A DNA stretch of 64,000 bases from Fibrobacter sp. UWEL (GTDB lineage Bacteria > Fibrobacterota > Fibrobacteria > Fibrobacterales > Fibrobacteraceae). Made by a program: the position numbers and the translations under genes. Location of the stretch: NCBI RefSeq assembly GCF_900142535.1, contig NZ_FRBE01000002.1:124001-188000 (forward strand). The letters are read 5' to 3'. This document shows, piece after piece, positions 59,533 to 64,000 of the stretch. How positions within the stretch are numbered: the stretch's first letter is position 1; each line of letters begins with the position of its first letter. The notes below the pieces were generated by a model. The model searched no databases. It was not told the origin of the DNA and saw only the letters and a program-made list of their open reading frames with translations.

Positions 59533-61869
59533 TTACTTCATGTACTTCTTGAAGACGTTCAGCATATTGCCATACCAGGAACCGCCATTAGAAGCTTCGA
59601 AGCCACCGCAGTTCTTGAAGCACCAGTATTGCCAGCTCATCTCATACTTTTCAGCCTGGGCAATCACAGCATCCACCCAAGCTTCGCGCTTGGTATCGGA
59701 AACGCTACTGCACTGTCCCTTGTTGGCAACACCGAATTCACCCATATTCAGGGGAACAGAGCCACCATTCACATCCGGATAGAAACGTGCCGCAGAGTCT
59801 GCATAGCTCTTGAAATGACCAGCCATATTGGAAATACCATCCTTTGCATTGCCATTGCAATCATAGCCATGTCCCTGGTGAGTGAATGAATACGGATCAT
59901 AATAGTGACCAGTAAAGATGATGTTTCCATCAGCAGGAAGATCAAGGTTCTGAATCTGAGCAAACTTTGCGTAACCATTGCCTTCAAACATAATGGTCTT
60001 ACCCTTAGACACGGAGCGGATAGCATTATAACCAGCAGTCATCAGCTTGTTCACCTGAGCGTTAGTCATGGGTTCTTTGGGTTCATTAAAGATTTCAAAG
60101 ACCACCGCATCATCCGAGAAGGAGTCAAAGGCCTGTGCAATCTTTTTCCACTCGGAGGCAAAGGTATTCACCGCATTATCAAAGTTTCCATTACCGGCAG
60201 CATCGTAAACATTCTGATGGTGATGGCTATTAATGATTACGGTAAGGCCAGCCTTGATGGCCAACTGAACATCTTCCTTAACACCGCTAATTTGAGCATC
60301 AACGCCAGGATACCAACGAACCGGGAGACGAACAGAATTGAAACCTGCATTCTTTACAGTACTGAAATCACCATCACTAATGGGATTACTCCAACCACCA
60401 TCGCCAACACCCGGAGCATCCCAGGAGTTGCCGAAATTAATACCGCGACCAAGTTTCTTGTTCATGGCACGACCCTTGGAGTAGTCAACGGCATCATGAG
60501 CAGCCTTGGTCCAAACGCCACCTAAGCAAACGAAGGAAACACCACCAGCAACAGCCACAGCCCTGTCGTTAGCAGAAGAACATGCTGTAGGAATCTGAGC
60601 AGCGGCAATATCATCAGCGGTTGCTACAGACCAGAGATTCTTCTTACAGAAATACTGTTTGCCATCGGTATGTGTAACAAGCTTACCTGCGGTAGTCTCA
60701 TCGCAAGCACCTGCAGTCTTTGCCACTTCAGCACTTAACATGAACGATGCAGGAGCTTCTGCCCAGGCACCATCAGACTTACAGGCAAAATACTTGTCCT
60801 GGATGGTACTGTTGGGGTTCTGATTAGCCTTCACTTCATTCAGGTTAGCTTCGTTACAGCTACCCAAATTGAACATGGCACCCCAAAGGTATCTCTTATG
60901 GGTGGTGTAAGTCATCACATCAGCATCGTTATTGACTGCAGAGAGGTTGGAAGAGTTCACATTCACGTCAATATTGAATGCGGCGTCACCAATGAGAGCC
61001 TTCACAGCATTTTCACCCAGTTTACCATCTGCGGCAATGTCATCTGCAGTAAGCTTCAGCAAATCATCCAGCAAAGAGGGATTTGTTTCCATTGCATCCG
61101 TAAGTGTAACGAGATTTGCTGCAGCCTCCGTCATGTGGTAGACGGAAATATCTTCAAACATTGTGGAATCAGCCTGGAAGCCAAAGGCAGCGAGAATTTC
61201 CTTCTCAGCACGTTCCTTAGCGGCAGTGAAGCTCAATCCCTGCTTAGACACCAACTCCTGTACACGACCATATTCCAGATGAGTCAAGATGTTAATGTTA
61301 ACGGTCTTGCGAGTTCTCAGGTCGGAAATAGCCTTCAGAGACTTCACTTCAGAAATATCCGGAAGAGAGAAGTTGAAGAACTTACCAGAGGCTTCAAAAC
61401 TACCGATTGCGGAAGTCAAGGAACCAGAAGCGCTATAACCGCCCAAATCGTTGATTGTCTTAGTCTTAACAGCGGCGGTGCCAACGGTCATAGTTTTCGC
61501 ATCAACACTAGACACGGTAACAGAGCCGCCCAAGCTCAGAGGGCCCACTTCCGCAACACCGGTAACACCAATGGTCAAAGAGCCAACAGAAGAAGTTCCA
61601 TCATCCTTCTTTTCGTCCGCAGAAATCGGCTGATCAGCAGGATTTTCTTCTGGTTCGGGAGTTACAGTCTGCCCAGCAACAGAACTGGAAGATACCACTA
61701 CAGGTATCGTCCCAGTAGTAGTCGAACTGCCAGGAACAAATGTGCTACCAGAGCTAAGACCAGGAACAACCGGATCCTGAGCAGCCGGAGTAGAAGAGCC
61801 ATCGTCGGAACATGCGGCGAGCATCATGACCGGGACAATGGAAGCTATGCCTAACAATGATTTTTTCAT
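59533..61869 (-). CDS. Lipoprotein glycoside hydrolase family 5 (cellulase-like) with Cys-paired modules
   Basis: 778 aa. Lipobox MLAAC (Cys about 20), then a Ser/Thr/Pro-rich stretch, a part of unknown type (about 95-300), three short Cys-paired modules (about 325-450) and a GH5 catalytic domain (about 455-778). GH5 residues are clear: RLPVRWYPG, SHHHQNVYD, FEIFNEPKEP (acid Glu) and LNMGEFGVA (nucleophile Glu). It should cut beta-1,4-glucan or a related chain, and it is held on the outer membrane. Each module has the form C ... Y/F-F/V-C ... W-x-x-A. A CRP-like site (61961-61975) is about 90 nt upstream. Confidence 0.9.
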   Translation of the reverse strand: MKKSLLGIASIVPVMMLAACSDDGSSTPAAQDPVVPGLSSGSTFVPGSSTTTGTIPVVVSSSSVAGQTVTPEPEENPADQPISADEKKDDGTSSVGSLTIGVTGVAEVGPLSLGGSVTVSSVDAKTMTVGTAAVKTKTINDLGGYSASGSLTSAIGSFEASGKFFNFSLPDISEVKSLKAISDLRTRKTVNINILTHLEYGRVQELVSKQGLSFTAAKERAEKEILAAFGFQADSTMFEDISVYHMTEAAANLVTLTDAMETNPSLLDDLLKLTADDIAADGKLGENAVKALIGDAAFNIDVNVNSSNLSAVNNDADVMTYTTHKRYLWGAMFNLGSCNEANLNEVKANQNPNSTIQDKYFACKSDGAWAEAPASFMLSAEVAKTAGACDETTAGKLVTHTDGKQYFCKKNLWSVATADDIAAAQIPTACSSANDRAVAVAGGVSFVCLGGVWTKAAHDAVDYSKGRAMNKKLGRGINFGNSWDAPGVGDGGWSNPISDGDFSTVKNAGFNSVRLPVRWYPGVDAQISGVKEDVQLAIKAGLTVIINSHHHQNVYDAAGNGNFDNAVNTFASEWKKIAQAFDSFSDDAVVFEIFNEPKEPMTNAQVNKLMTAGYNAIRSVSKGKTIMFEGNGYAKFAQIQNLDLPADGNIIFTGHYYDPYSFTHQGHGYDCNGNAKDGISNMAGHFKSYADSAARFYPDVNGGSVPLNMGEFGVANKGQCSSVSDTKREAWVDAVIAQAEKYEMSWQYWCFKNCGGFEASNGGSWYGNMLNVFKKYMK

Positions 61870-61960
61870 TTTATTAGCCCTTTTTTCACAAAATTACACA
61901 TAACCCCAAACCATATATAGTTAAATATTCATTTTTTTGTATACAACCGTTACACCGTGG

Positions 61961-61975
61961 TTGATAGACGTCACA
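61961..61975. promoter_or_regulatory. CRP/FNR-like dyad before the GH5 gene
   Basis: On the minus strand TGTGACGTCTATCAA, that is TGTGA-N6-TCAA, one base off TGTGA-N6-TCACA symmetry. Confidence 0.4.
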
Positions 61976-62119
61976 TACAAAGTGCCTTCTATTCCTCACA
62001 TTTTTCTTACATTCGTCATGAATAGAACAAAACTTCCCGTTTTTATCTCATAGCATGCTTGCCACTTTTACTATCTTTGAGCACGAATTTTTGTTAAAAC
62101 AAAACAAACGAGACACATT

Positions 62120-63529
62120 ATGGGAAAATCATTATACCAGAAAATCTTCGAAAGCCACACTGTTGCTAAGCTTCCCAGCGGCCAGTGCCAGCTTTTCATC
62201 GGTCTCCACCTCTGCCACGAAGTGACCAGCCCCCAGGCTTTCGCATCTCTCCGTGAAGATGGCACCAAGGTTCTGTTCCCCGAACGCACCTTCGCTACCG
62301 TTGACCACATTATTCCCACCACTTTCCCGGAACGTAACCGCCCCCTTCAGGACGGCATTTCCGAAGAAATGTTCTCCCATATCGAAAAGAACACCGAATC
62401 CAACGGCATCAAGTTCTTTGGCCCCAAGACCTGCGAACAGGGCGTGATCCACATCGTTGGCCCGGAAGAAGGCGTGACCCAGCCGGGTATGACCGTCGCT
62501 TGCGGTGACTCCCATACAGCAACCCACGGTGCATTCGGTGCAATCGCATTTGGTATCGGCACCAGCCAGGTGGCAGACGTTCTCGCTACCCAGACTTTGG
62601 CCATGAGCCCCCTCAAGACCCGCCGCATCAACTTCACCGGCACCTTGAAGGCTGGCGTTACCGCTAAGGACGTTGCCCTCGCCTACATCGCCAAGCTTGG
62701 CGTGAACGGTGGCGTTGGCTACGCATACGAATTTGCAGGCCCGGTTATCGAAGCTATGAGCATGGAAGGCCGTATGACCATCTGTAACATGGCTATCGAA
62801 GGCGGTGCACGCGTTGGTTACTGCAACCCCGACGAAAAGACCTTCGAATTCCTGAAGGGCAAGCCCTACGCTCCCAAGGCAGACAAGTGGGATGAAGCAG
62901 TCGCTTACTGGAAGTCCGTCGCTACCGACGCCGACGCACAGTTCGACGACGAAATCGAAATCAACTGCGACAACCTGGAACCCATGGTGACCTGGGGTAT
63001 CACTCCGGCACAGGCAATCCAGCTCAACGACAACATGCCGAAGATTTCTGAATTCGAAGGCTCCGAAAAGAAGGTCATCTCCGAAGCTTATGAATACATG
63101 GGCTGGGAAGAAGGTGGCAAGATGATCGGCACCCCCATCGATATCGCCTTCGTTGGTTCCTGCACCAACGGTCGTTTGTCCGACCTCCAGGCCGCAGCAG
63201 AAATCATCAAGGGCCACAAGGTTGCCGACACCGTCAAGATGTGGGTCGTTCCTGGTTCCATGAAGATCAAGGTGGAAGCAGAAGCTCTCGGTCTTGACAA
63301 GATCTTCAAGGAAGCTGGTGCAGAATGGCGCGAAGCCGGCTGCTCCCTCTGCCTTGCCATGAACCCGGATAAGCTGAAGGGCCGCCAGGTAAGTGCATCT
63401 TCCAGCAACCGTAACTTCAAGGGCCGTCAGGGCTCCCCCACTGGCCGTACCATTTTGATGAGCCCCGCCATGGTTGCAGCAGCTGCAATCGAAGGCAAGG
63501 TCACCGACGTCCGCAAGTACATCAAGTAA
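62120..63529 (+). CDS. leuC: 3-isopropylmalate dehydratase, large subunit
   Basis: 469 aa. With LeuD it isomerises 2-isopropylmalate to 3-isopropylmalate in leucine synthesis. [20 protein letters not shown] (about 128), [13 protein letters not shown] (about 342) and [13 protein letters not shown] (about 400-412) supply the [4Fe-4S] cysteines and the aconitase signatures. A TACTATCTT-type -10 near 62070 gives a leader of about 45 nt. leuD follows 21 nt later with AAGGAG ahead. Confidence 0.96.
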   Translation: MGKSLYQKIFESHTVAKLPSGQCQLFIGLHLCHEVTSPQAFASLREDGTKVLFPERTFATVDHIIPTTFPERNRPLQDGISEEMFSHIEKNTESNGIKFFGPKTCEQGVIHIVGPEEGVTQPGMTVACGDSHTATHGAFGAIAFGIGTSQVADVLATQTLAMSPLKTRRINFTGTLKAGVTAKDVALAYIAKLGVNGGVGYAYEFAGPVIEAMSMEGRMTICNMAIEGGARVGYCNPDEKTFEFLKGKPYAPKADKWDEAVAYWKSVATDADAQFDDEIEINCDNLEPMVTWGITPAQAIQLNDNMPKISEFEGSEKKVISEAYEYMGWEEGGKMIGTPIDIAFVGSCTNGRLSDLQAAAEIIKGHKVADTVKMWVVPGSMKIKVEAEALGLDKIFKEAGAEWREAGCSLCLAMNPDKLKGRQVSASSSNRNFKGRQGSPTGRTILMSPAMVAAAAIEGKVTDVRKYIK

Positions 63530-63550
63530 TAGGAACAAGGAGATTTAAAA

Positions 63551-64000
63551 ATGAATTCTATTGACATCGTTAAAGGTTCCGGCGTTCCTGTTCGCGGTAA
63601 CGACATCGATACCGACCGTATCATTCCGGCTCGCTTCCTCAAGTGCGTGACCTTCGAAGGTCTTGGCGCAAACGCTTTCGCCGACGACATCGCCGGCCTC
63701 GAAGCCCAGGGCAAGGTTCACCCCTTCCGTGACCCGGCCTACAAGAACGGCACCATCCTGGTTTCCAACCAGAACTTCGGTTGCGGTTCCAGCCGTGAAC
63801 ACGCTCCCCAGGCTCTGAAGCGTTGGGGCATCAAGGCTATCATCGCTGAAAGCTACTCCGAAATCTTCTTCGGCAACTGCGTCGCCCTGGGCGTTCCCTG
63901 CTACAAGGTAGACCACGCTACCGCCGACAAGATTCTCGCATGGATCGAAGCAAACCCCTCCAAGGAATTGGAAACCAGCACCGACAAGTGCACCCTGAAG
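63551..64000 (+). CDS. leuD: 3-isopropylmalate dehydratase, small subunit (3' truncated by window edge)
   Basis: The first 150 codons are present. VRGNDIDTDRIIPARFL (about 14) and the swivel-domain motif NQNFGCGSSREHAPQAL (about 73-89) are typical of the aconitase small subunit. The start is ATG 63551 with AAGGAG nine bases ahead. It is co-transcribed with leuC. The remaining C-terminal part lies outside the window. Confidence 0.94.
   Translation, partial: MNSIDIVKGSGVPVRGNDIDTDRIIPARFLKCVTFEGLGANAFADDIAGLEAQGKVHPFRDPAYKNGTILVSNQNFGCGSSREHAPQALKRWGIKAIIAESYSEIFFGNCVALGVPCYKVDHATADKILAWIEANPSKELETSTDKCTLK

Overview
The window comes from a fibre-degrading bacterium of the genus Fibrobacter or a very close relative. 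The evidence is a remnant of the Fibrobacter succinogenes major paralogous (FISUMP) domain with its typical C-terminal ending, secreted GH5, GH8 and GH74 plant-fibre enzymes, Ser-rich and Ala/Pro/Lys-rich linkers, Bacteroidetes-type sorting-like C-termini, and -10 elements resembling TATATT. No rRNA, tRNA, CRISPR array, prophage or insertion sequence was recognised.

Layout. 1-413 is the end of hisS. 504-5710 is a polysaccharide O-acylation operon (two SGNH-fold proteins plus an AlgI-like MBOAT). 5897-7744 is a membrane EAL protein and 7763-9079 a THUMP-type RNA methyltransferase that carries two repetitive insertions inside its reading frame. 9613-10273 is the most striking locus: a strong promoter, two perfect 51-nt repeats, an intrinsic terminator and a 151-aa protein resembling TenpN, which is the architecture of a type III (RNA antitoxin) toxin-antitoxin system. 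10326-12185 is ilvD. 12278-14668 encodes a FIST-GGDEF-HD-GYP protein, divergent from a DoxX/MauE-like membrane pair. 16314-22018 is a surface-glycan locus (two GT4, two GT2, one outer-membrane barrel). 21984-23742 is a metalloregulated permease system with two matching operators. 23936-29711 holds a PTS EIIA, a sugar-kinase-like protein, an orphan YejB-like permease, dapB, a secreted unknown and an iron alcohol dehydrogenase.

The second half: 29776-30228 holds a decayed FISUMP gene and three phased iterons in front of an AAA/DUF4143 ATPase. Then follow purB, a nitroreductase, a secreted GLUG-like repeat protein, a PAS-GGDEF protein, ruvX, a giant 2-hydroxyacyl-CoA dehydratase activase/HgdB-like fusion, a GH8 enzyme, a YbiT-like ABC-F protein whose second ATPase site is degenerate, a GH74 xyloglucanase-like enzyme, and a 2437-aa surface protein of 22 cadherin-like repeats with a clear three-unit super-period. 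56675-59263 has a small unknown, a membrane M23 peptidase and a lipoprotein. 59264-59520 is a non-coding stretch with a duplicated motif and terminators. 59533-61869 is a lipoprotein GH5 cellulase. leuC and a truncated leuD close the window.

How the genes work together: fibre hydrolysis (GH5, GH8, GH74), surface architecture (glycosyltransferases, acylation operon, giant repeat protein, M23 peptidase) and several c-di-GMP proteins fit a cell that attaches to plant fibre. Branched-chain amino acid, lysine and purine genes are housekeeping. Two themes cross the whole window: many genes have a -10 hexamer 6-8 nt before the start codon (probable leaderless mRNAs), and small repeats (heptanucleotide tandems and short palindromic elements) are scattered between genes and sometimes within them.
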